Assembly (NCBI GenBank): GCA_021414305.1
Contig: JAIOOS010000003.1
Coordinates: forward strand, 1 to 64,000
Direction of reading: 5' to 3'
Length of the DNA: 64,000 nt
DNA from: Burkholderiales bacterium
Lineage (GTDB): Bacteria > Pseudomonadota > Gammaproteobacteria > Burkholderiales > Burkholderiaceae_C
Shown here: positions 56,565-64,000 of the stretch, in pieces
Numbering within the stretch: position 1 is the first letter of the stretch
Layout of the letters: the number at the start of each line of letters is the position of its first letter
Translations under genes and position numbers: made by a program
The notes under the pieces: model-generated
Seen by the model: the letters and a program-made list of their open reading frames with translations, nothing else
Told to the model about the DNA's origin: nothing
Database searches by the model: none

Positions 56565-57387
56565 ACAGACCCTGCTCGAGCGCTTTCGTGCCAAGCTCGC
56601 CTCGGGCCGGCCGCTGATCGGCGGCGGCGCCGGCACGGGCCTCTCGGCCAAGTGCGAAGAGGCGGGCGGCATCGATCTGATCGTCATCTACAACTCGGGC
56701 CGCTACCGCATGGCCGGGCGCGGCTCGCTCGCCGGACTGCTGGCCTACGGCAACGCCAACGAGATCGTCTGCGAGATGGCGCACGAGGTGCTGCCGGTGG
56801 TGAAGCACACGCCGGTGCTCGCGGGCGTGAACGGCACCGACCCGTTCATGATTCCCGAGCAGTTCCTGCAGCGCCTGATCGGCCTCGGCTTTTCCGGAGT
56901 GCAGAACTTCCCGACGGTCGGCCTGATCGACGGCACCTTCCGCGCCAACCTCGAAGAGACCGGCATGGGCTACGGCCTCGAGGTCGAACTGATCGCGCGC
57001 GCGCATGCGCTCGACCTGCTGACCACGCCCTACGTCTTCAACGAGGCGGAGGCCACCGCCATGACCGAGGCCGGCGCCGACATCGTCGTCTGCCACCTGG
57101 GCCTCACCACGGGCGGGGCGATCGGCGCCGGCACCGCATTGACGCTCGCCGACTGCGTGCCGCAGATCGAGGCGCGCGCGGCGGCGGCGAAGAAGGTGCG
57201 TTCCGACGTGATCGTGCTCTGCCACGGCGGGCCGATCGCCACCCCCGAGGACGCGGCCTTCATCCTGGCGCGCTGCCCGTCGTGCCACGGCTTCTACGGC
57301 GCCAGCTCGATGGAGCGGCTGCCCACCGAAATCGCATTGACCGAGACCACTCGGCGCTTCACCCGGATCTCAGGAGACAGAACATGA
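56548..57387 (+). CDS. PEP-hydrolase-family TIM-barrel protein (Tm-1 C-terminal-like)
   Basis: 279 residues. The family opening [20 protein letters not shown] followed by [17 protein letters not shown], then [56 protein letters not shown] and [12 protein letters not shown] match the TIM-barrel domain that forms the C-terminal half of plant Tm-1 and occurs alone in bacteria. The name phosphoenolpyruvate hydrolase is a family label; the reaction here is unproven. It starts 17 bases before the end of the fusion gene and overlaps the flotillin-like gene by four, so the three are tightly coupled. Confidence 0.92.
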   Translation: MPRIARQTLLERFRAKLASGRPLIGGGAGTGLSAKCEEAGGIDLIVIYNSGRYRMAGRGSLAGLLAYGNANEIVCEMAHEVLPVVKHTPVLAGVNGTDPFMIPEQFLQRLIGLGFSGVQNFPTVGLIDGTFRANLEETGMGYGLEVELIARAHALDLLTTPYVFNEAEATAMTEAGADIVVCHLGLTTGGAIGAGTALTLADCVPQIEARAAAAKKVRSDVIVLCHGGPIATPEDAAFILARCPSCHGFYGASSMERLPTEIALTETTRRFTRISGDRT

Positions 57388-59078
57388 CCGGCGCCCAATT
57401 CGGCAGCTTCATCCTCGGCCTGATCGTCGTCGCGATCGTCGTCGCGATCGCGGTCTGGCTGATGCACTGGCTCTACCTGCGCAGCTCCAAGGAGCGCGCG
57501 TTCGTGCGCACCGGGCTCGGCGGGCAGAAGGTCGTGCTCGACGGCGGCGCCTTCGTGCTGCCGATCGTCCACGACGTGATCCCGGTGAACATGAACACGC
57601 TGCGGCTGGAGGTGACGCGCGGCCGCGACAAGGCGCTGATCACCCGCGACCGGATGCGCGTGGACATGATCGCCGAGTTCTACGTGCGCGTCGCCGCTCG
57701 TCCGGAGGCGGTGGCGGCGGCGGCGCAGACGCTCGGCCTCAGGACGATGGAGCCCGAGCAGCTCAAGGAGCTGGTCGAGGGCAAGTTCGTCGACGCCTTG
57801 CGCACCGCGGCCGCCGAGATGACGATGGAAGAGCTGCACGAGAAGCGCGGCGTCTACGTCAGGAGAGTGCGCGAGACGGTGGCCGAGGACCTGACGAAGA
57901 ACGGCCTGGAGCTGGAGTCGGCGTCGCTGACCCAGCTCGACCAGACCGGGATGGAATTCTTCAACCCGAGCAACGCCTTCGACGCCGAGGGCCTGACGCG
58001 CCTGACCGAGACGATCGAACAGCGCAAGAAGCAGCGCAACGACGTCGAGCAGGACACGCTGATCGCGATACGCAACAAGAACCTCGAGGCCGAGAAGCTC
58101 TCGCTCGAGATCGACCGCGAGAGCGAGTACGCCCGACTCAGCCAGCAGCGCGAGGTGGAGGTCGCGCGCGCCCGGCAGCGCGCCGAGCTGATGACCGAGC
58201 GGGCGCAGCGCGAGGAGCAGGGCGAGAGCGCGCAGATCGCCGCCAAGCAGACGATCGACGCGGCGCGCATCCGCTCCGAGCAGACGATCGAGCAGGAGCG
58301 GATCGGCAAGGAGCGCACGATCCAGGCGGCCGAGATCGACCGCCGCATGACGGTCGAGCTGGCCGAGCAGAAGCGGGCGATCGCCGTGGCGAAGGAAAGC
58401 GAAGCGCAGAGCGTGGCCCAGGCGGCGGCCGACACGGCACGCGCCGAGGCGGTGACCGCGGAGGAGAAGGTGTTCACCGCGCGCGAGGTCGAGATGGCCG
58501 AGCGCAAGAAGGCGATCGAACTGATCGGCTCGCGCCAGGCGGCCGAGCGCGAGGCGCTGCGCCTGACGAGCGCTGCGCGGGCCGAGAAGGACGCGAGCGC
58601 CGACCGCGGCGCGGCGGTGCGCGCCCAGGCCGAGGCCGATGCCGACGCCGACAAGATCCGCTCGCTGGCGATTAAGGTGCGCGCCGAGATCGAGGCCGAG
58701 GCGCTGAAGCTGATGAACGACGCGCACAACATGCTCTCGCCCGAGGCGCGCATGTCGGCGCTCAGGATGCGCCTGGTCGAGAAGGCCGAGGGGATCATTC
58801 GCGAATCGGTGCGGCCGATGGAGCGGATCGAGGGCATCAAGATCCTGCACGTCGACGGGCTCGGCGGCGGCGGCAGCTCCAACGGCGACGGCGGCCACAA
58901 CGGCGGAGGCAATTTCTCCGACGGCCTCGTCAACTCGGCCCTGCGCTTCCGCGCGCAGGCGCCGCTGGTCGACCAGCTGCTGCGCGAGATCGGCCTCGAG
59001 GGCGGCGACATCCAGCGTCTGGTCGGCGGCGCCAGCGGTGCGCAAGTGGCCTTGCCGCCCGCACCCGCGAAAGAGTAG
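57384..59078 (+). CDS. flotillin-like SPFH/band-7 protein (YqiK type)
   Basis: 564 residues. One N-terminal membrane span at about residues 9-30, an SPFH domain ([40 protein letters not shown]), then a long coiled coil with Glu/Ala/Arg repeats (about residues 215-440) and a flotillin C-terminal region with a Gly-rich loop ([18 protein letters not shown]). Flotillins form membrane microdomains and scaffold transporters or other proteins. Its place inside a transporter operon, overlapping the TIM-barrel gene by four bases, suggests it organises this uptake system. SD: GGAG nine bases upstream. Confidence 0.92.
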   Translation: MTGAQFGSFILGLIVVAIVVAIAVWLMHWLYLRSSKERAFVRTGLGGQKVVLDGGAFVLPIVHDVIPVNMNTLRLEVTRGRDKALITRDRMRVDMIAEFYVRVAARPEAVAAAAQTLGLRTMEPEQLKELVEGKFVDALRTAAAEMTMEELHEKRGVYVRRVRETVAEDLTKNGLELESASLTQLDQTGMEFFNPSNAFDAEGLTRLTETIEQRKKQRNDVEQDTLIAIRNKNLEAEKLSLEIDRESEYARLSQQREVEVARARQRAELMTERAQREEQGESAQIAAKQTIDAARIRSEQTIEQERIGKERTIQAAEIDRRMTVELAEQKRAIAVAKESEAQSVAQAAADTARAEAVTAEEKVFTAREVEMAERKKAIELIGSRQAAEREALRLTSAARAEKDASADRGAAVRAQAEADADADKIRSLAIKVRAEIEAEALKLMNDAHNMLSPEARMSALRMRLVEKAEGIIRESVRPMERIEGIKILHVDGLGGGGSSNGDGGHNGGGNFSDGLVNSALRFRAQAPLVDQLLREIGLEGGDIQRLVGGASGAQVALPPAPAKE

Positions 59079-59081
59079 CCG

Positions 59082-59522
59082 GTGATCCGGGTCTACACCT
59101 CGAGCGTCATCGACGCCAGCGCCGACACCGTCTGGTCGCGGATCCGCGACTTCAACGGCCTTCCGCAGTGGCACCCCGGCATCGCCGACAGCCGCATCGA
59201 GAACGGCGAATCCAGCGACCGCGTCGGCTGCATCCGCCACTTCCACACCCGGGACGGCGGCATGATCCGTGAGCGGCTGCTCGCGCTCTCCGACTACGAC
59301 TACTCGTGCGTCTACGAGATCCTCGAGAGCCCCATGGGCGTCGAGAACTACGTCGCCACTCTCAAGCTGACGCCGGTGACCGACGGGGCGCGCTGCTTCG
59401 CCGAATGGAGCGCCGAGTTCGACTGCGCCGAGGCGCGCGAGCGCGAGCTGGTGGAGACGATCGGCCAGGGCGTGTTCCAGGGCGGCTTCGACGCGCTCAA
59501 GCGCCACTTCGGCCGGAGATAG
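59082..59522 (+). CDS. SRPBCC (START-like) family protein
   Basis: 146 residues, GTG start three bases after the flotillin stop. SSVIDASADTVWSRIRDFNG followed by WHPG, RVGCIRHFHTRDGGMIRERL and YVATLKLTPVTDGARCFAEW are the polyketide-cyclase/SRPBCC pattern; the fold binds small hydrophobic ligands in a deep pocket. About half identical to the N-terminal domain of the next protein, so they arose by duplication. Confidence 0.9.
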   Translation: MIRVYTSSVIDASADTVWSRIRDFNGLPQWHPGIADSRIENGESSDRVGCIRHFHTRDGGMIRERLLALSDYDYSCVYEILESPMGVENYVATLKLTPVTDGARCFAEWSAEFDCAEARERELVETIGQGVFQGGFDALKRHFGRR

Positions 59523-59525
59523 AGC

Positions 59526-60989
59526 GTGCTGCAGCACGTCGTCCGCTCGACCGTGATCGACGCGCCGATAGACCGCGTCTGGGCGGTGCTGCGCGACTTC
59601 AACAGCCATGACCAATGGCACGACGTCGTCGCCGAGAGCCGGATCGAGGGCGACGAGCGCGGCGACCAGGTCGGCTGCGTGCGCAGCTTCACGCTGAAGG
59701 ACGGCAACCGGATCCGCGAGCAGCTGCTGACGCTCTCCGACACCGACTACAAGAGCACCTACTGCATCGTCGAGGCGACGGTGCCGCTGCAGCGCTACGT
59801 CGCGACCGTGACGCTGAAGCCCGTGACCGACGGCGACCGCACCTTCTGGCACTGGGAGTCGACCTTCGCCACGCCGCCGGGCCAGGAGCGCGAGCTGCAC
59901 GACATGGTGGCCGAGGGTGTCTACGAGGCCGGCTTCGAGAACCTGCGCCGCTTTCTGCGCGACGGCGGCGACCGGCGCGGCGCCTCGGGGCTCGCGCTGC
60001 CGACGGCCTTGCCGATGGCGTCGCGGCGGGCCGAGGTCCGTCACTACGGCGGGCCCGACACGCTGCAGCCGGGCGACGGCGAAGCGGCGGCGCCCGAGGC
60101 AGGCGAGGTCCGCATCCGCCAGCGCGCAATCGGCGTCAACTACCTCGACGTCTATCTGCGCAAGGGCTGGATTCCGCCGATGCTGCCGCTGCCCGGCGTG
60201 CCGGGCATGGAGGCGGCGGGCACGGTGGTCGACGTCGGCGCCGGCGTCAGCGGCCTGCTGCCCGGCGACCGCGTTGCCTACCTCGGGCCGCAGGCCGGGG
60301 CGTATTGCAGCGTGCGCACCGTCCCGGCCGCCTGGGTGGTGCGCCTGCCGCCCGCGGTCGAGGACGAGGTGGCCGCGGCGACGCTGCTCAAGGGCATCAC
60401 CGCCGATCTCCTGCTGCGCGACCTCGGCCATGTCGGACCGGGGACCCGGCTGCTGGTGCATGCCGCGGCCGGCGGCGTGGGGCTGCTCGTCTGTTCCTGG
60501 GCGCGCCGGCTCGGCGCGACGGTGATCGGCACCGTCTCGAGCGAGGCCAAGGCGCGCGTTGCCCGCGAGTACGGCTGCGAGTTTCCGATCGTCTCGCCCG
60601 AGCATCGCTTCGCCGAGGCGGTGCAGGCCCGTTTCGGCGGCGCCGACGTCGTGATCGACGGCATCGGCGATGCGGCGCGCGAGGAGAACTTCGCCGCGCT
60701 CGCCCGGCGCGGCCACTGGATCAGCCTCGGCCAGGCGAGCGGCGCGCTGCAGCCGCTCTCGGCCGATCGCCTGGTGGAGAAGTCGATCACCTTCTCGCGG
60801 CCGGCGGTGTTCGACTACACCGCCACCCAGGCCGATCTGGCCGAGCGCGCGGCCCGGGTCTGGGCGGCGCTCGCCGACGGCACGCTGAAGACGCCGCCGA
60901 TCGAGCGCCACGCGCTCGGCGCGGCCGACGAGGCGCACCGCCGGCTCGAATCGCGGCGCACGATCGGCGCGCTGGTGCTGATCGCCTGA
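59526..60989 (+). CDS. fusion of an SRPBCC domain and a quinone-oxidoreductase-like (MDR) enzyme
   Basis: 487 residues, GTG start. Residues ~1-148 are an SRPBCC domain (VIDAPIDRVWAVLRDFNSHD, WHDVVAESRIEGDE). Residues ~160-487 are an NADPH:quinone-oxidoreductase-type medium-chain dehydrogenase: GVNYLDVYLRKGWIPPMLPL, VPGMEAAGTVVDVGAGV, VHAAAGGVGLLVCSWARRLG for NADPH, and no zinc-ligand cysteines. The linker is short and polar. No stop or start signal separates the halves. The SRPBCC part may bind and present a substrate or product to the reductase. Confidence 0.9.
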   Translation: MLQHVVRSTVIDAPIDRVWAVLRDFNSHDQWHDVVAESRIEGDERGDQVGCVRSFTLKDGNRIREQLLTLSDTDYKSTYCIVEATVPLQRYVATVTLKPVTDGDRTFWHWESTFATPPGQERELHDMVAEGVYEAGFENLRRFLRDGGDRRGASGLALPTALPMASRRAEVRHYGGPDTLQPGDGEAAAPEAGEVRIRQRAIGVNYLDVYLRKGWIPPMLPLPGVPGMEAAGTVVDVGAGVSGLLPGDRVAYLGPQAGAYCSVRTVPAAWVVRLPPAVEDEVAAATLLKGITADLLLRDLGHVGPGTRLLVHAAAGGVGLLVCSWARRLGATVIGTVSSEAKARVAREYGCEFPIVSPEHRFAEAVQARFGGADVVIDGIGDAAREENFAALARRGHWISLGQASGALQPLSADRLVEKSITFSRPAVFDYTATQADLAERAARVWAALADGTLKTPPIERHALGAADEAHRRLESRRTIGALVLIA

Positions 60990-61024
60990 GAATCGAGCCC
61001 GGAACAGAACGCGAGGCCCCGCCC

Positions 61025-61402
61025 ATGATCGTCGGCATGAACCACTTCACCGTCATCGCCGAAGACCGGCAGAAGACGCTCGATTTCTACGTCGGCCTGC
61101 TCGGCCTGAAGGAAGGCTGGCGGCCCGACCTCGGCTTCGACGGCGCCTGGCTGTACGGCGACGGCACGCAGGCGATCCTGCACCTCTACTTCGACCGCAA
61201 GCCCCCGGCGCAGCGCGCCGGCGTGATCGACCACATGGCGTTCACGGCGAGCGACATGAAGGCGGTGAAGGCGCGCTTCGACGCCGCCAGCGTCAAGTAC
61301 GACCTGCGCCGGCAGAAGGACTCGGGCATCTGGCAGCTCTTCAGCTACGACCCGAACGGCGCCAAGGTCGAGCTCGACTTCGATCCGGCCGAGAGCCTCT
61401 GA
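61025..61402 (+). CDS. VOC (glyoxalase/dioxygenase-like) family protein
   Basis: 125 residues. MNHFTVIAEDRQKTLDFYVG opens the fold, with a possible metal-ligand His; HLYFDRKPP and DHMAFTASDMKAVKARF followed by DPNGAKVELDFDP supply the remaining His and Glu positions. Lyase, isomerase, or ring-cleavage chemistry is possible. It ends the co-directional run that began at 45585, 35 bases after the reductase fusion. Confidence 0.9.
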   Translation: MIVGMNHFTVIAEDRQKTLDFYVGLLGLKEGWRPDLGFDGAWLYGDGTQAILHLYFDRKPPAQRAGVIDHMAFTASDMKAVKARFDAASVKYDLRRQKDSGIWQLFSYDPNGAKVELDFDPAESL

Positions 61403-61465
61403 CGGCCAGGGTCTCGATCGGCGTGTAGGCTTCGGCCTTCGCCCTTTCCCGACCCCACCTTCTTC

Positions 61466-61801
61466 ATGGCACCGGCTCCCTACTACCAGCGGCACATCTT
61501 CTTCTGCCTCAACGACCGCGAGAAGGGCGAGGACTCCTGCGCGCACCACAACGCCAAGGCGGGATTCGACCACTGCAAGTCGCGCGTCAAGAGGGAAGGG
61601 CTTTCCGGCCCGGGTCAGATCCGGGTCAACAAGGCGGGCTGCCTGGACCGCTGCGCCGGCGGGCCGGTCGCCGTCGTCTATCCCGATGCCACCTGGTACA
61701 CCTACGTCGACGAGGCCGACATCGACGAGATCGTCGATTCGCACCTGAAGCAGGGCAAGGTCGTCGAACGGCTGCTGCTGCCGCCGGACGTCGGCCGCTA
61801 G
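61466..61801 (+). CDS. thioredoxin-like [2Fe-2S] ferredoxin
   Basis: 111 residues. Cys14 and Cys25 (C-x10-C) plus Cys59 and Cys63 (CLDRC) form the cluster pattern of the thioredoxin-like 2Fe-2S ferredoxins related to NuoE; Cys37 is extra. QRHIFFCLNDREKG and the IRVNKAGCLDRCAGGPVAVV block are typical. Probably a small cytosolic electron carrier. Followed after 17 bases by an alpha/beta hydrolase, a gene pair often seen together in betaproteobacteria. Confidence 0.93.
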   Translation: MAPAPYYQRHIFFCLNDREKGEDSCAHHNAKAGFDHCKSRVKREGLSGPGQIRVNKAGCLDRCAGGPVAVVYPDATWYTYVDEADIDEIVDSHLKQGKVVERLLLPPDVGR

Positions 61802-61818
61802 GGCCTAGGCGCCAGGCC

Positions 61819-62457
61819 ATGAATCCGCGCACGGTCCGCGAAGAGATTGCCGGCCCGGCCGGGCGGATCGAGTGCGCGATCGACCGGCCCGAGGGCACGC
61901 CGCGCGGCGTCGCCATCGTCTGCCATCCGCACCCGCAGTTCGGCGGCACGCTCGACAACAAGGTCGTGCAGATGGTGGCGCGCACCTTCCTGCAGCTCGG
62001 CTGGACCAGCGTGCGCTTCAATTTCCGCGGCATCGGCCGCTCCGAAGGAGCGTGGGACGAAGGCCGGGGCGAGGTCGAGGACGCGGCCGCCGTCGTCGCC
62101 GCCGTGAAGAAGCGGAGCGAGTTCGCTGGCCTGCCGTGGGCGCTGGCCGGCTTTTCCTTCGGCGGCTACGTCGCCGCCACCGTCGCCGACCGGCTGCCCG
62201 AGGGCGAGAAGCCGCGCCGGCTGGTGCTCGTCGGCCCGTCGACCGAGAAACAGGCCGTGCCGAATGTGCCGGCCGACACCGTGGTGCTGCACGGCGAGGT
62301 CGACGACGTCGTGCCGCTCTCGGCCACGCTGGCCTGGGCCCGACCGCAATCGCTGCCCGTGATCGTCTTCCCCGGGGTCGGTCATTTCTTCCACGGACAA
62401 TTGACCTCGCTGAAAAACGTGCTGTTGCGTGAACTGCACGAGCTCGCCGCTGTCTGA
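61819..62457 (+). CDS. alpha/beta hydrolase (COG2945-type)
   Basis: 212 residues. CHPHPQFGGTLDNKVVQMVA and FNFRGIGRSEGAWDEGRGEV are characteristic of this subgroup, GFSFGGYVAA carries the nucleophile serine, HGEVDDVVPLS the acid and GVGHFFHGQL the histidine. Substrate unknown. 34 bases upstream of dacA. Confidence 0.92.
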   Translation: MNPRTVREEIAGPAGRIECAIDRPEGTPRGVAIVCHPHPQFGGTLDNKVVQMVARTFLQLGWTSVRFNFRGIGRSEGAWDEGRGEVEDAAAVVAAVKKRSEFAGLPWALAGFSFGGYVAATVADRLPEGEKPRRLVLVGPSTEKQAVPNVPADTVVLHGEVDDVVPLSATLAWARPQSLPVIVFPGVGHFFHGQLTSLKNVLLRELHELAAV

Positions 62458-62491
62458 CACCTCTTTCCCGATTCCGACCGAACCTCTCTCG

Positions 62492-63682
62492 ATGCCTATC
62501 TTTTCCTCGCTCGCTTCCCGCGCTCTCGCCTTCCTGTTCGCCGCCACGTTCGCGAACTTCGTCTGGGCCCAGGCGCCGCAACCGCCAGAGGTCGCCGCCA
62601 AGAGCTACCTGGTGCTCGACCTCACCACCGACCAGACGCTGGCCGAGCGCAACGCCGACGCGCCCATCGACCCGGCCTCGCTGACCAAGCTGATGACCGC
62701 GTACGTCGTCTTCCAGGCGCTGCGCGAGAAGAAGCTGACCCTCGAGCAGGAGCTGCCGGTCTCGATGCGCGCCTGGTCCGAGCGGAAGGGCGGCGGCTCG
62801 CTGATGTTCATCGACACCACCATGCGGCCCAAGGTCGACGAACTGCTGCGCGGCCTGATCGTGCAGAGCGGCAACGACGCCGCGGTCGCGCTGGCCGAGG
62901 GCGTGGGCGGCAGCCTCGACGTGTTCGTCGGCATGATGAACCGGCAGGCCCAGGCCTGGGGCCTGAAGAACACCGCGTTCAAGAACGTCGCCGGCCTGAC
63001 CGAGGCCGGCCACCGCAGCACCGCGCGCGACATGGCCGCGATCGCGGCGCACATCATTCGCGACTTCCCCGAGTACTTTCCGTACTACTCGATGAAGGAG
63101 TACCGCTACAACAACATCACCCAGCCGAACCGCAACCTGCTGCTGCGCCGCGACCCCACGGTCGACGGCATGAAGACCGGCTACACCGAGGCCGCCGGCT
63201 ACTGCCTGCTCGCCACGGCGCAGCGCGAGTTCCCCAACCTCGGCGCCGCCGGCGGCGCGGGCCGGCGGCGAATCCTGACCGTCGTGCTGAACACCACCTC
63301 GATGGAAGCGCGCGCCGGCGAGAGCCAGAAGCTCCTGAACTGGGGCTTCCAGGCGTTCGACACGGTGCGTCTGTTCGACGACGGCAAGCCGATCGTCGCC
63401 GTGCCGGTGTGGAAGGGCAAGGAGCGCGAGGCGAAGCTGGGCGCCGCCGGCGCGGTGTTCGTCAGTGTGCCCAAGGGCGAGGGCGGGAAGCTGCAGACCA
63501 AGGTCGAACGCTCCGACCCGCTGGTGGCGCCGCTCGCCAAGGGCCAGCGCGTCGGCACGATCAAGGTCGCCACCGCCGCCGGCGCGCCGGTGATCGAGCT
63601 GCCGCTGATCGTGATGGAAGCGGTCGACCAGGCCGGCCTGCTCGGCCGTGCCTGGGACGCGATCCGGCTCTGGATCAAGTGA
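62492..63682 (+). CDS. dacA: D-alanyl-D-alanine carboxypeptidase (PBP5/6 type)
   Basis: Removes the terminal D-Ala from peptidoglycan pentapeptides in the periplasm. 396 residues: a 26-residue Sec signal ending VWAQ, then the penicillin-binding motifs SLTK (Ser63, Lys66), SGN (126-128) and KTG (228-230), a beta-rich PBP5 C-terminal domain, and a C-terminal amphipathic helix (LLGRAWDAIRLWIK) for membrane attachment. The next gene is a D-amino-acid aminotransferase, a common partner, which may recycle or make D-alanine. Confidence 0.96.
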   Translation: MPIFSSLASRALAFLFAATFANFVWAQAPQPPEVAAKSYLVLDLTTDQTLAERNADAPIDPASLTKLMTAYVVFQALREKKLTLEQELPVSMRAWSERKGGGSLMFIDTTMRPKVDELLRGLIVQSGNDAAVALAEGVGGSLDVFVGMMNRQAQAWGLKNTAFKNVAGLTEAGHRSTARDMAAIAAHIIRDFPEYFPYYSMKEYRYNNITQPNRNLLLRRDPTVDGMKTGYTEAAGYCLLATAQREFPNLGAAGGAGRRRILTVVLNTTSMEARAGESQKLLNWGFQAFDTVRLFDDGKPIVAVPVWKGKEREAKLGAAGAVFVSVPKGEGGKLQTKVERSDPLVAPLAKGQRVGTIKVATAAGAPVIELPLIVMEAVDQAGLLGRAWDAIRLWIK

Positions 63683-63705
63683 CAATCGATTTCGCGAAAG
63701 ACGCC

Positions 63706-64000
63706 ATGAACATCCCGCACACGCTCTGCTACCTGAACGGCGAGTACCTGCCGCTCTCGGAAGCGAAGGTCTCGGTGCTGGACCGGGGTTTCGTCTTCGG
63801 CGACGGTATCTACGAGGTCGTGCCGGTCTACGGGAACAAGCTGTTCCGCTTCGACGAGCACATGGCCCGGCTCGGCCGCAGCCTGGCCAAGATCCGCATC
63901 GACAACCCGCTCGGCCGCGAGCAGTGGCTGGAGCGCTGCCGCAAGCTCATCGCCGCCCTGCACGAGCACGGCGGCGCCGTCGACCAGATGATCTACATCC
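63706..64000 (+). CDS. D-amino-acid aminotransferase (class IV), 5' part
   Basis: The first 98 codons before the window ends. MNIPHTLCYLNGEYLPLSEA followed by VSVLDRGFVFGDGIYEVVPV are the opening blocks of class IV PLP aminotransferases; RFDEHMARLGRSLAKIRI follows. The D-type is favoured over branched-chain transaminase by the GIYEVVPV form and by the dacA neighbour. The PLP lysine lies beyond the window. Confidence 0.88.
   Translation, partial: MNIPHTLCYLNGEYLPLSEAKVSVLDRGFVFGDGIYEVVPVYGNKLFRFDEHMARLGRSLAKIRIDNPLGREQWLERCRKLIAALHEHGGAVDQMIYI

Noticed and set aside
57294..60938. Open frame of more than 1200 codons on the minus strand
   Set aside because: It lies opposite five well-supported genes. 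Its translation is a low-complexity Arg/Ala/Gly/Leu/His mix without domains, the usual antisense shadow in GC-rich DNA. The same holds for long minus-strand frames at 43821-46934, 30533-32143 and 48392-50002.

Overview
The window is a very GC-rich, densely coded bacterial chromosome segment with short gaps and many 4-bp ATGA/GTGA start-stop overlaps. Gene content (pobA, ruvAB, hemB, phoH-ybeY, three high-affinity amino-acid-type (HAAT) ABC transporters, DUF1840, CaiB/BaiF CoA-transferase) and a dispersed intergenic repeat common in that group point to a betaproteobacterium of the Burkholderiales; the genus cannot be fixed from sequence alone. I found no rRNA, tRNA, CRISPR array, prophage or insertion sequence, and no gene-free stretch longer than about 200 bases.

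Layout. 0-4.7 kb: acyl-CoA dehydrogenase, aldo/keto reductase, an FCD-type GntR regulator and a CoA-transferase, with two identical operator palindromes. 4.7-8.9 kb: a GST, then a livHMGF cassette without a substrate-binding protein. 8.9-12.6 kb (minus strand): AraC-type regulator, NAD-dependent epimerase, PobA (4-hydroxybenzoate hydroxylase) and a Tat-exported DsrE-like protein. 12.8-18.9 kb: signalling genes, namely a hybrid histidine kinase broken by an 8-bp tandem duplication, an unknown membrane protein with a zinc ribbon, an HD-GYP protein and a PAS-only protein. 18.9-23.0 kb: cyclopropane fatty acid synthase, DUF1840, PEBP-like, histidine phosphatase and D-threonine-aldolase-like genes. 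23.0-25.9 kb: a compact circuit of two paralogous 33-residue membrane peptides, a phospholipase-D-type lipoprotein and a Crp-family regulator, with two CRP-like palindromes. 26.0-32.0 kb: IclR regulator plus a complete HAAT transporter and a 133-residue unknown. 32.1-37.5 kb: ruvA and ruvB separated by a predicted copper-handling module (DUF2946, TonB receptor, DUF1775-PCuAC fusion). 37.7-43.8 kb: phoH, ybeY, an EamA transporter, CorA, hemB, hemJ-like and VanZ genes.

43.8-61.4 kb is the most unusual part. A TetR gene and a kynurenine-formamidase-like hydrolase diverge from a long plus-strand run: FAH-family protein, alpha/beta hydrolase, two paralogous amidohydrolases, a HAAT transporter (permease, permease, binding protein, ATPase), a second ATPase fused in frame to a full-length UPF0261/Tm-1-like domain, a PEP-hydrolase-family TIM barrel, a flotillin-like protein, an SRPBCC protein, an SRPBCC-quinone-reductase fusion and a VOC protein. 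UPF0261 and this TIM barrel are the two halves of plant Tm-1 protein; here they are split across neighbouring genes and the first half is attached to a transporter ATPase. The set looks like an uptake-plus-hydrolysis pathway for an unknown, probably amide or cyclic, organic substrate.

61.4-64 kb: a thioredoxin-like 2Fe-2S ferredoxin, an alpha/beta hydrolase, DacA (D,D-carboxypeptidase) and the start of a D-amino-acid aminotransferase.

Regulatory signals read by eye include FCD-GntR, IclR, TetR and CRP-type palindromes next to matching regulator genes, and -10 hexamers only 6-8 bases before the start codons of ruvA, ruvB, hemB, hemJ and phoH, which suggest leaderless mRNAs.
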